A DNA stretch of 64,000 bases from JABJPM01 sp964344655 (GTDB lineage Archaea > Nanobdellota > Nanobdellia > SCGC-AAA011-G17 > PNOQ01): contig CAYFOF010000002.1 of NCBI GenBank assembly GCA_964344655.1, positions 114,901-178,900 of the forward strand, given 5' to 3'. This document shows positions 32,434 to 43,016 of this stretch, piece by piece. The translations under genes were made by a program, and so were the position numbers. Numbering within the stretch: the stretch's first letter is position 1; every line of letters begins with the position of its first letter. Below the pieces are notes generated by a model that ran no database searches, was not told where the DNA came from, and saw only the letters and a list, made by a program, of their open reading frames with translations.

Positions 32434-35400
32434 CTAATACTTAAATAAACCTACCAAAAAATCCCAAAATCCTGCAGAAGGCGGTGCAAGCTGTGGTTCA
32501 CTTCCGGTGTATACCCAATAAGCATCTCCCAATAAAACATCTCCTGGAAGAATAGGAGCACTATCATTAAATAATTGATTTCCATCAAAACCATAGGCAT
32601 CTGTTGAGCTTCCCACTAAATTCCAATTATCAACACCCAGAGGATATGAATAAGTTTCATTCAAAGTTCCATTAAACACAATACTTTGATCACTAGCAGA
32701 GTAAACAACATATCCTTTCAATGGTTCAATAACCCCAATATCACTAAGAACATCTTTATAATTAACATTCCATCCGTCAGTATATTCTAAAACAATTTCT
32801 GAATTAAATTTGCTTACTCCATCTTCTAATAAATGTCTCAACGGAACAGAAACATAATTCCATCCTGTTGATAAATCTAAAATATATGAATCTGGATATG
32901 TTTGAACTATACAAGCAGGGTTAGCACTACAATCACTATCTCCACAATCTGTAGTTAAATCACAATCATTATTTAACGAATCATCACAAGTTAACTCGGT
33001 AGCTTCATAATCTACAACGCCACTATAATCATCAAACCATCCTAAAACACCATTACAAGTTTGAACGCTCCCGGCACATACTCCATCTTGCAATACATTC
33101 AGTGGTGCAACCAAATTATCATCATCAACCCCACTACAATCATTATCTAAACCATCACAAATTTCAGTATCTGGAGTTCCTGTTGAACAAGAAGTTTCTA
33201 CACCAGCAACACAACTTGAAGCAACATTTCCAGCTGCACATTCTCCAGGCAAGAAACAACTACTATCTATAACATAATCTTCGTCAGTAAATCCATCACA
33301 ATTATTATCTAGACCATCACAACTTTGATCATCTACGCCTTGTGGAGGCAATTCTGTACAAGTATCTTCTTGTTTTCCATCTATACAATCTAAAATTCCA
33401 CTACTCTCACAAACTCCAAGACCGCAAATAGTACTTTGACCATACCACACTTCATCAAAGCCATCAGCAGTTCCAGCACTACAATCATTATCTACATTGT
33501 CACAAGTTTCTGTAGCACCAGGATATGTAGTAGCAACTATATCATCACAATCATCATAACCATTAAACGGAATAATTCCAGAAGTATCACACCCACTAGC
33601 AGCAGACTCTAAAACCCATCCATCTCCATCTCCATCATTACATGCAGCAACAGCTTGAACAGTTATTGTTGTACTAAGATTCAATCCAAATTGATGATCA
33701 ACTCTTCCATCAATATAACAAACAACATCCTTCACACCAGCGCTACCAACATTACAATTAAAGTTACATATACTATCAGATCCACCACATGAAAAATCAA
33801 CAAATGAACAAGGTCCAACACCTTCAACTAATGCCTCAGTGCCCTCACTAAACACACTAGTATTACAATTAGCTCCAATAGATGTTCCTTCAAGAGGATT
33901 AATCTCTGCAACACCCATAGTATCTACAGAAACAGTACATTGTTCATCTCCTAATCTAAACGTTGGATCATTATTCTCACCATAATCGTAAAAAGTATCA
34001 CAATTATCATCTATCCCATTTCCACAATCTTCTGTTTGTCCTGGGAAAATATTAATATCTCCATCTTCACAATCATCATAGCCATTAAACGGAACAATTC
34101 CTGAAGTGTCGCATCCACTAGCTAAAGATTCAGCAACATATCCATCGCCATCGCCATCAGTACAAGAAGGTCCTCCCATAATAGTTTGAATTTCTGGTTG
34201 AGATAAAACACCCTGATAAATTCTCAAATCATCTAAAGAACCATTGAAAAATCTATTCAAAGCCGTTGCAGTACCAATATGTAAATCAACAGTATGTGGT
34301 AATACATTTACAACACTTGGATTTGAGGCAACCTCAACAGCATCATAATACATCTTCATTTCACCACTCGTAGAGTTATAAGTAACTGCACTATGGTGCC
34401 ATTCTCCCTCAATAATAGGGGCATTAACATTATTAGATAACGGTGCAGAATTACCATAATTTACAAAATACAAATTATTCACGCCATATTTTTCCATAAC
34501 ATAACCCGCATTATTAAAATCACTAATATAAAATTCTTTTGAGATAACAGTTCTAGGATCAGAATCAATTAAACTATTAAATTTGGTCCAAACAAGTATA
34601 CTAAAGTCAGATGTTAAATCTAATAAGTCATCATCCAAAACAACAATTCTATCGTTTATACCATCGAACTCATAAGCTCCATCAACAATTCCATCTTGTC
34701 CAAGAGTAAGAGTGGGACACTCATCTCCATTACAATTTCCATTAAATCCCTTTCCAGAATAATCAAAGATATTTCCATCAAAAGGCATATGTAATATTAA
34801 ATTAGATACACAAACACCAGCTTGACAAATTCCGCCAGTACAAGCAGTTCCATCAGCTAAAACAGTTTGAGGATTACAAACATTCGGCAAACACCACCAA
34901 TCTGTATGACATTCACTTAGTCCATCACATGCATTATTTTCCGGAAATGGTGGATTTAAAACATCCATTACACAAGATCTTCCATCATAACCATCGCAAT
35001 TTTGGTCAATACCATCATCATTTATTTCTGTAGCAGTAGGATAAATTGCAGGATCATTATTATTACAATCACCAGAACCAATAGCAACCCCATTTGCAAT
35101 TTGATCTGCTTGTAACATAGCTAAATTAGACAAAGCTGAAGCAGAACAAAGAGTTCCAGATATTGGTTCTACACCATAGTAATCTCCATCCGTATCATCA
35201 TAAACATTATACAATTGGAATCTATCAACATCAACATCATCACAATCTGTATTATCAGTAGAATATCCATTTGTAGTTAAATAAGTTTCAAATCTTGGAT
35301 AAGTTATATCCCACGACTCACATATTGTACTAATACTTGGATCAACCCCATGTCCATCTCCATCTCCATCGTTATACAAATCATGTAACTCCATTTTAGT

Positions 35401-36336
35401 ATTATCTATATCATCACAATCATTAAAATAAGGAATAGGAGGATCATCAGAAACTATTTCAAGTGTGTTCGGATGGTAAGTACAATAAGATTCATTTTCT
35501 TCTGCAACCCATCCATCATCATCTACATCAGTACAAATTCCTCTTAATGCCCAAACTTCGGTGGCATCCAAAGCTTTAGAATAAATTCTTAAATCATCCA
35601 AAGAAGCATTCAAAAATTTAGCGGGTTGAGAACTTGATCCAATATGTAAATCATGAATTGCATTTGGAATTATGTGCGCCTCACCAACGAAACTATCAAC
35701 TTCAACACCATCCACATATGCCCTTAAAGTTATTCCATCATAAGTAACTGCATAATGGGTCCAAATTCCGACAGAAGGTAATCCTAAAGACACTAAATTA
35801 TTTGAATCATCATTATCAATAGAAGGATAAAAATAAAATCCACTAGGATACATATCAAAAACATATCCAGAAAATACAGGGTTAAGGTCGTGTTCAGTAG
35901 ATAATACATTATAATTATTGGGTGATGCTGGTGGAATGGAAGCTAAATTAATCCAAAAAGCAAAAGTATAATTCTCCGTCAAAGAATTCATATGTGCATT
36001 ATCTGCTTGTAAAATATCAAAACCATCAAAATAATATGCACCAGTTGCATTACCTAAAAAGTCAAAATCTGTAGCAGGACAATCATATCCTGCTGCACAA
36101 ATAACATTATATCCATTAGTAGAAGCATCCAAATAATCAGAGCCAAAAGGAAGATGTAAAACTAAATCCTGGTCCAAAGATTTTTCAGGAGCTAATTGTG
36201 GTTCTTCTCCATAGTTAAACAAAAAATCCCAAATTTTCTCAAAAATATTTCTATCATCTATATCAACAGCAGAAACATAACTAGTTAAAACAAATAGAAA
36301 TACAAAAACACCCACAATTACCTGCTTCACTTTCAT
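32434..36336 (-). CDS. Giant secreted protein with two LamG domains and MopE-type repeats, 1300 aa
   Basis: After a signal peptide (about 5-22) and NIFEKIWDFLF come a LamG/concanavalin-like domain (about 50-270: DLVLHLPFGSDYLDASTNGY, YTFAFWINLASIP, NASLDDLRIYSKAL) and a second one (about 515-720: SNLILHMPFDGNIFDYSG, FNGSLDDLRIYQGVL). Between and after them lie many MopE-like repeats such as YPGATETCDNVDNDC, CDGLDNNCDGFTDED and CDGLDNDCSGVDDDN. The C-terminal 'GWN' domain spans about 1158-1280 (TGWNYVSVPLRHL ... VDNWNLVGSSTDA). The tail PPSAGFWDFLVGLFKY mirrors the other family members. The start lies 1 nt after the stop of the upstream gene (36338-37264), so both form one transcript. Probably an adhesin or glycan-binding protein. 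Confidence 0.75.
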   Translation of the reverse strand: MKVKQVIVGVFVFLFVLTSYVSAVDIDDRNIFEKIWDFLFNYGEEPQLAPEKSLDQDLVLHLPFGSDYLDASTNGYNVICAAGYDCPATDFDFLGNATGAYYFDGFDILQADNAHMNSLTENYTFAFWINLASIPPASPNNYNVLSTEHDLNPVFSGYVFDMYPSGFYFYPSIDNDDSNNLVSLGLPSVGIWTHYAVTYDGITLRAYVDGVEVDSFVGEAHIIPNAIHDLHIGSSSQPAKFLNASLDDLRIYSKALDATEVWALRGICTDVDDDGWVAEENESYCTYHPNTLEIVSDDPPIPYFNDCDDIDNTKMELHDLYNDGDGDGHGVDPSISTICESWDITYPRFETYLTTNGYSTDNTDCDDVDVDRFQLYNVYDDTDGDYYGVEPISGTLCSASALSNLAMLQADQIANGVAIGSGDCNNNDPAIYPTATEINDDGIDQNCDGYDGRSCVMDVLNPPFPENNACDGLSECHTDWWCLPNVCNPQTVLADGTACTGGICQAGVCVSNLILHMPFDGNIFDYSGKGFNGNCNGDECPTLTLGQDGIVDGAYEFDGINDRIVVLDDDLLDLTSDFSILVWTKFNSLIDSDPRTVISKEFYISDFNNAGYVMEKYGVNNLYFVNYGNSAPLSNNVNAPIIEGEWHHSAVTYNSTSGEMKMYYDAVEVASNPSVVNVLPHTVDLHIGTATALNRFFNGSLDDLRIYQGVLSQPEIQTIMGGPSCTDGDGDGYVAESLASGCDTSGIVPFNGYDDCEDGDINIFPGQTEDCGNGIDDNCDTFYDYGENNDPTFRLGDEQCTVSVDTMGVAEINPLEGTSIGANCNTSVFSEGTEALVEGVGPCSFVDFSCGGSDSICNFNCNVGSAGVKDVVCYIDGRVDHQFGLNLSTTITVQAVAACNDGDGDGWVLESAASGCDTSGIIPFNGYDDCDDIVATTYPGATETCDNVDNDCSAGTADGFDEVWYGQSTICGLGVCESSGILDCIDGKQEDTCTELPPQGVDDQSCDGLDNNCDGFTDEDYVIDSSCFLPGECAAGNVASSCVAGVETSCSTGTPDTEICDGLDNDCSGVDDDNLVAPLNVLQDGVCAGSVQTCNGVLGWFDDYSGVVDYEATELTCDDSLNNDCDLTTDCGDSDCSANPACIVQTYPDSYILDLSTGWNYVSVPLRHLLEDGVSKFNSEIVLEYTDGWNVNYKDVLSDIGVIEPLKGYVVYSASDQSIVFNGTLNETYSYPLGVDNWNLVGSSTDAYGFDGNQLFNDSAPILPGDVLLGDAYWVYTGSEPQLAPPSAGFWDFLVGLFKY

Positions 36337-36337
36337 T

Positions 36338-37264
36338 TTATTTCTTAGGACCTGATAATAATCCAGAATCAGAATCCTTTTTATTTGACTTGAATTTTGG
36401 TTTTTCGCCAGATAATTTCTTTATCAAAAAGAAAATACCTACACCAATAACTATTATACCTGCAACAATGTAAACAACATACATTATATTAAAAGATTGA
36501 GTTGCCCTAACTCCAGCATTTTGGAAAGATAATCTAGCCAATCCATCTTGAGTTTCTAAATAACTAGCCAAAACAATTCTTCCATCAATTTCTAATTCAA
36601 CATTACTATTTACCGGAACAATATATTCTGCGTCATCAATCCAGATTTTTGCACTTTCTGAATTAACTGCATAAACACTAAAATCATAAGGAGATTCATC
36701 TATAACTAAAACATATTCTCCGCCATTAGTCACAACTTCAGTAGTTTCTTCACTAACATCCACAGCACTACCATCATCTGTTGGTTCCCAATCTCCAACA
36801 ACTACATCACCTACACTGTCATCATCAGTAGAATCATCATCATTAGATGGAACACTCGGGGTACTTGGAGCACTCGGACCACCTCCCCCGCCACCTGGAG
36901 TATCAGCAGGAGGATCAGCAGGGGCAACATAACACAAATCATGATCACTCGCCAAAACTAAATCATTATTAATATTAATCAAAGATTCATCATATTCAAC
37001 TTTTTCAACAAAAACATCATCAACATAGAAAGAAACATTATAACCATTTGCAGCACCAACAACAATCGCATACTCACCAGAACCAGAAACACCACCAATT
37101 ACACTAAAAATATCTGTTCCATTTGTAACATTTGCAGTAATTGCATATCCTGTCTGAACACTTGAATCACATAAAACATTTCCGTTAAATAAATTAAAAG
37201 TTGGAACCGCATTAACAAACGGCAAAATTAACAATATCACCAATACTATAATACCTCTTTTCAT
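36338..37264 (-). CDS. Surface protein with N-terminal carboxypeptidase-regulatory-like domain and C-terminal membrane anchor
   Basis: About 308 residues. Signal peptide MKRGIIVLVILLILPFVNA, then a beta domain (FNLFNGNVLC ... GYNVSFYVDDVFVEKVEYDE ... SDHDLC) related to the N-terminal domain of the protein at 44604-45317. A low-complexity linker rich in P, G, S, D (GGGGGGPSAPSTPSVPS) follows, another small beta domain, and a membrane helix (MYVVYIVAGIIVIGVGIFFL) with a lysine-rich cytoplasmic tail. An ATG at 37279 is in frame, but the TATA-like TTTAAATA (about 37287-37295) would be only 8 nt from it; from 37264 it is 23 nt. It is co-transcribed with the 1300-residue protein and may serve as its membrane partner. 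Confidence 0.68.
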   Translation of the reverse strand: MKRGIIVLVILLILPFVNAVPTFNLFNGNVLCDSSVQTGYAITANVTNGTDIFSVIGGVSGSGEYAIVVGAANGYNVSFYVDDVFVEKVEYDESLININNDLVLASDHDLCYVAPADPPADTPGGGGGGPSAPSTPSVPSNDDDSTDDDSVGDVVVGDWEPTDDGSAVDVSEETTEVVTNGGEYVLVIDESPYDFSVYAVNSESAKIWIDDAEYIVPVNSNVELEIDGRIVLASYLETQDGLARLSFQNAGVRATQSFNIMYVVYIVAGIIVIGVGIFFLIKKLSGEKPKFKSNKKDSDSGLLSGPKK

Positions 37265-37335
37265 GTAGTGATAAAACATCTATTAATATTTAAACTTATC
37301 GGAAAGATTATAAACAAAATACACAATAAAACACC

Positions 37336-38103
37336 ATGATAATTGGTCCAGCAGGAATTGGGGGAGCAAAAGAAGCAGAATCTAATTTAAGATATTTAAA
37401 AGAAAATAATTTAGAAGCTGCAGAGGTTGCATTCACACACAGCACTTACTTAAAAAAAGATGATGCAATAAGAATTGGAAAAATAGCCAAAGAGTTAAAA
37501 ATAAAATTATCAATCCATGGATCTTATTACATAAATTTGAACGCCGCAGAAAAAGAAAAAATAACAAAAAGTAAAGAAAGAATTCTAAAAGCCTGTGAAA
37601 TTGGAGAATATCTACAAGCAACACATTTAGTTTTCCATCCGGGATATTACGGAAAAAACACAAAAGAAGAAACTTATGAAAATATAAAAAAAGAAATGTT
37701 GGATTTACAAAAAACATTGAAGAAAAATAATTGGAAAATAAAACTTGCTCCAGAAACAACCGGAAAAATAAACGTATTCGGAGATTTAGACGAAACACTA
37801 CAATTAGTAAAAGACACTAAATGCTCATTTTGTATTGACTTTGCACACTTAAAAGCTAGAAATCAAGGAAAATTAGAAATAAAAGAAATAATTAAAAAAA
37901 TAAAACCTTTCAAACAAATTCACTGCCATTACTCTGGAATAAATTACGGCCCAAAAGGAGAAAGAAATCATATTCCAATAGATAAAAAAGAAACAAAAGA
38001 ACTATTGAAAGAAATAAAAAATTTACCTTGTACATTAATTTGTGAAGCCCCAGATACATACGGAGACGCAATAAAAATTAAAAAAATTCTAGAAAAAATT
38101 TAA
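37336..38103 (+). CDS. nfo: AP endonuclease, endonuclease IV family
   Basis: 255-residue TIM-barrel enzyme that cuts DNA 5' to abasic sites in base excision repair. Zinc-ligand motifs of the family are present: LSIHGSYYINL (about 55-65), THLVFHPGYYG (about 97-107), KLAPETTGKINVFG (about 137-150), SFCIDFAHLKA (about 167-177), QIHCHYSGINYGPKGERNH (about 195-213) and CEAPDTYGDAIK near the end. Length is normal for archaeal Nfo. TATA box GATTATAAAC (about 37306-37315) is about 21 nt upstream of the ATG. It is the only plus-strand gene among the surface genes and overlaps the 3' end of the 1627-residue gene by 4 nt. Confidence 0.92.
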   Translation: MIIGPAGIGGAKEAESNLRYLKENNLEAAEVAFTHSTYLKKDDAIRIGKIAKELKIKLSIHGSYYINLNAAEKEKITKSKERILKACEIGEYLQATHLVFHPGYYGKNTKEETYENIKKEMLDLQKTLKKNNWKIKLAPETTGKINVFGDLDETLQLVKDTKCSFCIDFAHLKARNQGKLEIKEIIKKIKPFKQIHCHYSGINYGPKGERNHIPIDKKETKELLKEIKNLPCTLICEAPDTYGDAIKIKKILEKI

Positions 38104-41100
38104 CTACTAAATAACCATTCAAACCAATCATTGAATGAATCAAATGATACTCCTTCATAAAATGGTGGACCAAACAATACATCTCCAACTGCAATCCAAT
38201 AATGCATTCCAGGTGTAAATGAAGTTACGGGATTATAAACAAAACTTCCCCCAATTACTTCTACAGAAAAACCATTACCTACAATTGTATTATTTACTGA
38301 AAATAAATTCCAAGTATTATCAACTAATGAATATTCAGATGTTACTGAAGTTCCAGTAAATGTTAAGGTTTTAGTAGAAGTTGAATATACATAATATCCT
38401 CTTAAAGATTCTAGTGCAAATTCATCTCCTGAAATACCATTCCAATCACTTTCCCAACCATTATGGTATCTCATAACGTACATAGAATCAAAATCATCAG
38501 AACTTAGTCCTGGATTTGATATATTAATTGAAACAACATTCCATCCCGAATTTAAATTAATTGTTTGTGAAACTAAAGTTCCTGCAGGATCTTCAACCGT
38601 TACTGGCGTTAATTGATGGAATCCAAATTGATAATCAACATCAGGATCAACATAACATAAAGCATCATACATTCCAGAACTTACTATTTGATTTTTACAA
38701 TTAAATCTATGTTTTCTATTTGTAATTTGATTAATCCAATCACATTCATCTTCATCATTAATTGTATTTATTCCAGCATCTAAAGCATCACTTGGCACAT
38801 TCGATTCACACACAACAAATACATCATCTCCAAACATTGGATTTGGTATAAGCAATTCTATATCTGTAACTTGCACCATACAATCTTCATCTCCAATTAT
38901 TATTGTGCTACCATCATCTGAACCATAATCTGGTATTCCATCACAATCACTATCTGTAAATTTATCTACGCAATTTGGTGATCCTGGATAAATCAAAGCA
39001 CCAGTTAAACTATCATCACAATCATCATGTCCTAAAAATCCTGGTTGTGCATCACAACCAGAACTCTCTACAAAATAATTATCTCCATCATTATCTGTAC
39101 AAGTTATAGATATAACTCCATTCATTGCATCAACTATTTCTTGAGCATTTAATGCTCTATCATAAACTCTTACTTCCTCTAAATCTACACTAGCATAATC
39201 AGGACCATATACTTCCCTCTTTCCAACTGTAAATGAATCTACCGAAGTTACCATTCCAGTATTACTCCCATCTAAAGAACTTGAAACCAAACTTCCATCA
39301 ATATAAATATTAATATTGTTAGCATCAACAATTGACGTCGCTAAATGATGCCACTCTCCTTGTACTAAAGGAGCTCCACTTGCCAATGCTTGTCTTTTAT
39401 TAGCAGACACTGCACCCAAATTATCTCCAAATCCTGCTCTAATTACATCCGAACTAGTTACTTGCAACCAAGCTCCAGAATAATCTATTGAATCATCAGT
39501 TTGAATTATTGAATTATGAACTGTTTTATCATTCAACTTCACCCAACTCATTAACGTTAATGGTAAAGTTAATTCTTGATCTCCCAAATCAAGATAATTT
39601 GAAATTCCATCAAAACCATAGCCTCTTGCTATATTTGTTGGACAACTAGTACATGAAACCGGATAATTATTTAATGAATGATCTTGGTAATCTGTTGATA
39701 AAGGTAAATAAATAATAGCATCATCCGTCACAATTGAACAATCATTATCTGTTAATTCTGTACATCCAACTGGACAACAACCATCATCGTTAATACATCC
39801 AACACTTGTTCCACCACAAACCCCCAATGAACACACATCATTAATTGTACAAGCATTATTATCATTACAAGTATTTGTTGTATAAGAAATTTCACAAGTT
39901 CCTGCGTTACAAACTCCTTCTGTACAAGGTAAATCATCTAAATGATTACAATCATCATCAATTAAACAAGAAGGTGTTGACTCACAATTGCTTGTGTCTA
40001 TTGTTTGACAATTATTAATACAAGACAAACTTCCCGAATCAAAACCGAAATCAGTACATGTTTGTCCTCCAAAATTTATTCCATCGCAAACTTCATTAAT
40101 TCCATCATCATTTGGTGATTGAATTCCCCCATCTCCGCAATATGTTGCTGGAGGAACAATATCAGGTAAAGACCTACCAATTACAACAGTTTCATCTCCA
40201 TCAGGATAAAGACCCAAATCCCCACCATAACGGCCAGCACCTCGAGCAAGAGAACTAGGATTTAAATGATAATGTTCATCAACAAACAAAGGATCTCCTT
40301 CTATTGAATTAACATCAAATCCTGCTGAACGCCATGAAGACAAAGAACTATAAGTTGTAGTTCCCGAAGTACTTAATCTCTCAGCATATGTAAAAGAAGG
40401 ATCAAACATATTATAATTCATATACGTTGGTAAAACAGGATTATCCGCAGCAACTGTTGATCCTGTACGATACACTGCATTTCCACTTGGAACAAATATA
40501 TTATCATAAATTTCAAATTCTGTCTCAGAGGTTTCTTTATTCTCAATTCGTCCCCCCATGAACACATTATTTCTAACAGTATTTCTTGGTGAACTTGCCT
40601 CTCCTTCAATAGCCCTAGTAGTTCCAGTAATTAGGTTTTGATATATTTCATTATCATGACAACCAGTACCAAACTCACATTGAGATGCAATAAAAACACC
40701 ATATCTCCCATCATCAATTTTATTTTTTCTTATAATATTAAATCTAAGATTATCTTTACCATATATAGATCTTTGACAATTAACAATTTCATTATTTTCA
40801 ATGATATTATATCCGTCACTCTCATAATCCCACATTTGTATGGCAGCATTATTACCACTAAATTCACCACCACGTACATAATCTTGGAAATAATTATTTC
40901 TGATAAGATTATAACTGGTGTGGAAAGGCATCAGTGCAGCATAATTAGTAGTATACGCCCCATAATCCCCAATCAAACCATAAAATTCATTACTTCGGAT
41001 GATATTATAATCGGCAGGATCACTTAATCTCATTTGACCAATAATTGTAAGACCTTGTATTATAACATAATCTCCCTTAGAACCAATAACTGCATAACCA

Positions 41101-42983
41101 AAACCAGAACTACCTCCAACCTCATCTCTAAGAATTACTGTCTCCCCGGGATAACTCATAATCACAATGGGGTTTGCTGAAGTACCAGAATCAGTAATCG
41201 TAACATCAGAATCATCATAAACACCAAATCCAGACCTATCGCGACCATAATAATCATAATCTCCGGCCCTTAGAACCACACTATCACCAGGAACAAAAGT
41301 ATGTGAATCAATAGGACGAATAGTACACCATGGATTACCCATTCCATCTCCCCCATCATTACATCCTGGGTTATTTTCATCAACCCAATGAACTTGACCA
41401 TTAGTCGGGACTGCAAACTCACAATCAGAATTACACCCATCGTTTTCATTTAAATTTCCATCATCACATTGTTCACCAATATTCAAAATATTATCTCCAC
41501 AACCCGCAAGACTAACAATACCTTGGCTAACCTTCAAAGTATTAGAACTCTGCATATTTACTCCAGCATCTTCATTTAAACTTGCAATAAAAACATATTC
41601 GGGATCTGAATCAGTTCCATCTGTATCATCAACCCATTCAGTAGTCCAAGTTTGTGTAGCAACCCCAGAAATAAACGTTGTAGAAGCAGGATCAGTAACT
41701 AAAACTGGATCTAAATCGGTAAACAATATCAAATCATCAGTATCAAACAATTCAAAATCTAATTGTTTCCCATCACAATTATTTCCATTAATTGTTAATG
41801 TAACTTGTTCACCTTCCTCTGCTGTTGTTGTACTCCATGCTGCTGAAGTTAAAGTACAAGAAGGAGCAACATCACCAAAACTAACTGGAACTCCATTAGA
41901 GGCATCTCCATTATTATCTACTACAAATAAATATAGTTGTTCACCTTCAGAAAAAGAACCGCGATTTGCTTCAAAATTAATCAAACCTTCATTCCAAGAA
42001 ACAGGAATTTGAATTTCTCTATGTGTAGAAGATTCATATACAGGGTCATTTCCTATTTCAATTCTTGCTAACCCCCTATCAAAATAAACGTCATCATAAA
42101 TAACATATTCATATCCCAAATCAGGATTATAACAAGGAGTACAAGCTGTACTCTCTTTATAATAAAAATATAACATCGGATTATTCATAACGTGTCCCCC
42201 AACATTCCAAACAGGATCCGTAGAAGATTCATCGTATAAAAATTCTTCATCTATTGCATTACCATTTAAATAAAACTTAAGTCTAGATTGAGACTCTCCT
42301 TTTGGACCAAGATCAACTTCAATTTGATAATGATTCCAAATCCCAGTATTTTCGGTAGGTCCATAAATCATCCAAGCGGAACCCGGATCTCTAGACACTC
42401 TAATATTTTCGCTGATATAATGGTAATACTGCCTTACTAAATAAGGAAATTCATCAGGCCCATTGTCATTATTCCAAATTCTTCCATATTTTATTTGGTG
42501 CTGGTTTCCATCTGGTGTTGGTGAACATAATGCATCATGAAAATTATTATATAACCAAAAATCCCAATAAATCTTAGTTTCTGATTCATCATAAAATAAT
42601 CCAACAGAATCTTTATCAAAAACTTCTTCTGTCCCCGGCCCCCCATCTCTAGTATCACAAGAATCCCACATTCTAAACCCCTTATTTAAGGTAGTGTCTC
42701 TAGCATTAGATGTAGTAACTCTTGATTGATGTTCTGCATCATTATCATTACTAGAATGGGGACTCCATCCAAAACAAGTTGAATCATCTCCATCGTTACA
42801 ATTTTCAAAATCTAAATATACTAAAGGAGCATTCTGATCTCCAGATTTTATTCCAAAGCTACTTCCAGTAATAGAAAAAGAACTACCATCAACTAAAGAA
42901 ACTCCAATTGGATCAACAGATGGTGCAGCACTACTAAAACTAACAAAAAATACTAATAAAAATAATAACACCAGCTTTTTCAT
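38100..42983 (-). CDS. Giant secreted protein with beta-helix, LamG and MopE-type modules, 1627 aa
   Basis: Signal peptide MKKLVLLFLLVFFVSFSSAA. Order: an IPT-like start with a jelly-roll/lectin-like region (about 20-310); a beta-sandwich (about 375-480); a DUF4215-type cysteine motif GEQCDDGNLNENDGCNSDC (about 508-526); a right-handed parallel beta-helix of the NosD/pectate-lyase type (about 533-835: NYFQDYVRGGEFSGN, NNEIVNCQRSIYGKDN, RKNKIDDGRYGVFIAS); cysteine-rich repeats; a LamG domain (about 1084-1290); MopE-like metal motifs; and the 'GWN' C-terminal domain (about 1478-1600). The tail FNDWFEWLFSS is aromatic. Beta-helices of this kind bind or cleave acidic polysaccharides. A close but broken copy of its 3' end is at 63588-64000. 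TATA-like ATATTTAAAT is 22 nt upstream. Confidence 0.75.
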   Translation of the reverse strand: MKKLVLLFLLVFFVSFSSAAPSVDPIGVSLVDGSSFSITGSSFGIKSGDQNAPLVYLDFENCNDGDDSTCFGWSPHSSNDNDAEHQSRVTTSNARDTTLNKGFRMWDSCDTRDGGPGTEEVFDKDSVGLFYDESETKIYWDFWLYNNFHDALCSPTPDGNQHQIKYGRIWNNDNGPDEFPYLVRQYYHYISENIRVSRDPGSAWMIYGPTENTGIWNHYQIEVDLGPKGESQSRLKFYLNGNAIDEEFLYDESSTDPVWNVGGHVMNNPMLYFYYKESTACTPCYNPDLGYEYVIYDDVYFDRGLARIEIGNDPVYESSTHREIQIPVSWNEGLINFEANRGSFSEGEQLYLFVVDNNGDASNGVPVSFGDVAPSCTLTSAAWSTTTAEEGEQVTLTINGNNCDGKQLDFELFDTDDLILFTDLDPVLVTDPASTTFISGVATQTWTTEWVDDTDGTDSDPEYVFIASLNEDAGVNMQSSNTLKVSQGIVSLAGCGDNILNIGEQCDDGNLNENDGCNSDCEFAVPTNGQVHWVDENNPGCNDGGDGMGNPWCTIRPIDSHTFVPGDSVVLRAGDYDYYGRDRSGFGVYDDSDVTITDSGTSANPIVIMSYPGETVILRDEVGGSSGFGYAVIGSKGDYVIIQGLTIIGQMRLSDPADYNIIRSNEFYGLIGDYGAYTTNYAALMPFHTSYNLIRNNYFQDYVRGGEFSGNNAAIQMWDYESDGYNIIENNEIVNCQRSIYGKDNLRFNIIRKNKIDDGRYGVFIASQCEFGTGCHDNEIYQNLITGTTRAIEGEASSPRNTVRNNVFMGGRIENKETSETEFEIYDNIFVPSGNAVYRTGSTVAADNPVLPTYMNYNMFDPSFTYAERLSTSGTTTYSSLSSWRSAGFDVNSIEGDPLFVDEHYHLNPSSLARGAGRYGGDLGLYPDGDETVVIGRSLPDIVPPATYCGDGGIQSPNDDGINEVCDGINFGGQTCTDFGFDSGSLSCINNCQTIDTSNCESTPSCLIDDDCNHLDDLPCTEGVCNAGTCEISYTTNTCNDNNACTINDVCSLGVCGGTSVGCINDDGCCPVGCTELTDNDCSIVTDDAIIYLPLSTDYQDHSLNNYPVSCTSCPTNIARGYGFDGISNYLDLGDQELTLPLTLMSWVKLNDKTVHNSIIQTDDSIDYSGAWLQVTSSDVIRAGFGDNLGAVSANKRQALASGAPLVQGEWHHLATSIVDANNINIYIDGSLVSSSLDGSNTGMVTSVDSFTVGKREVYGPDYASVDLEEVRVYDRALNAQEIVDAMNGVISITCTDNDGDNYFVESSGCDAQPGFLGHDDCDDSLTGALIYPGSPNCVDKFTDSDCDGIPDYGSDDGSTIIIGDEDCMVQVTDIELLIPNPMFGDDVFVVCESNVPSDALDAGINTINDEDECDWINQITNRKHRFNCKNQIVSSGMYDALCYVDPDVDYQFGFHQLTPVTVEDPAGTLVSQTINLNSGWNVVSINISNPGLSSDDFDSMYVMRYHNGWESDWNGISGDEFALESLRGYYVYSTSTKTLTFTGTSVTSEYSLVDNTWNLFSVNNTIVGNGFSVEVIGGSFVYNPVTSFTPGMHYWIAVGDVLFGPPFYEGVSFDSFNDWFEWLFSS

Positions 42984-42985
42984 AA
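42938..42985 (-). repeat. 48-bp signal-peptide segment shared with 45272-45319
   Basis: 46 of 48 bases match 45272-45319. It codes for MKKLVLLFLLVFFVS in two otherwise different proteins, so the exported N-terminus has been copied between genes. Confidence 0.85.
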
Positions 42986-43016
42986 CAAAATAAAATTAAT
43001 GATAATATTTAAATGT

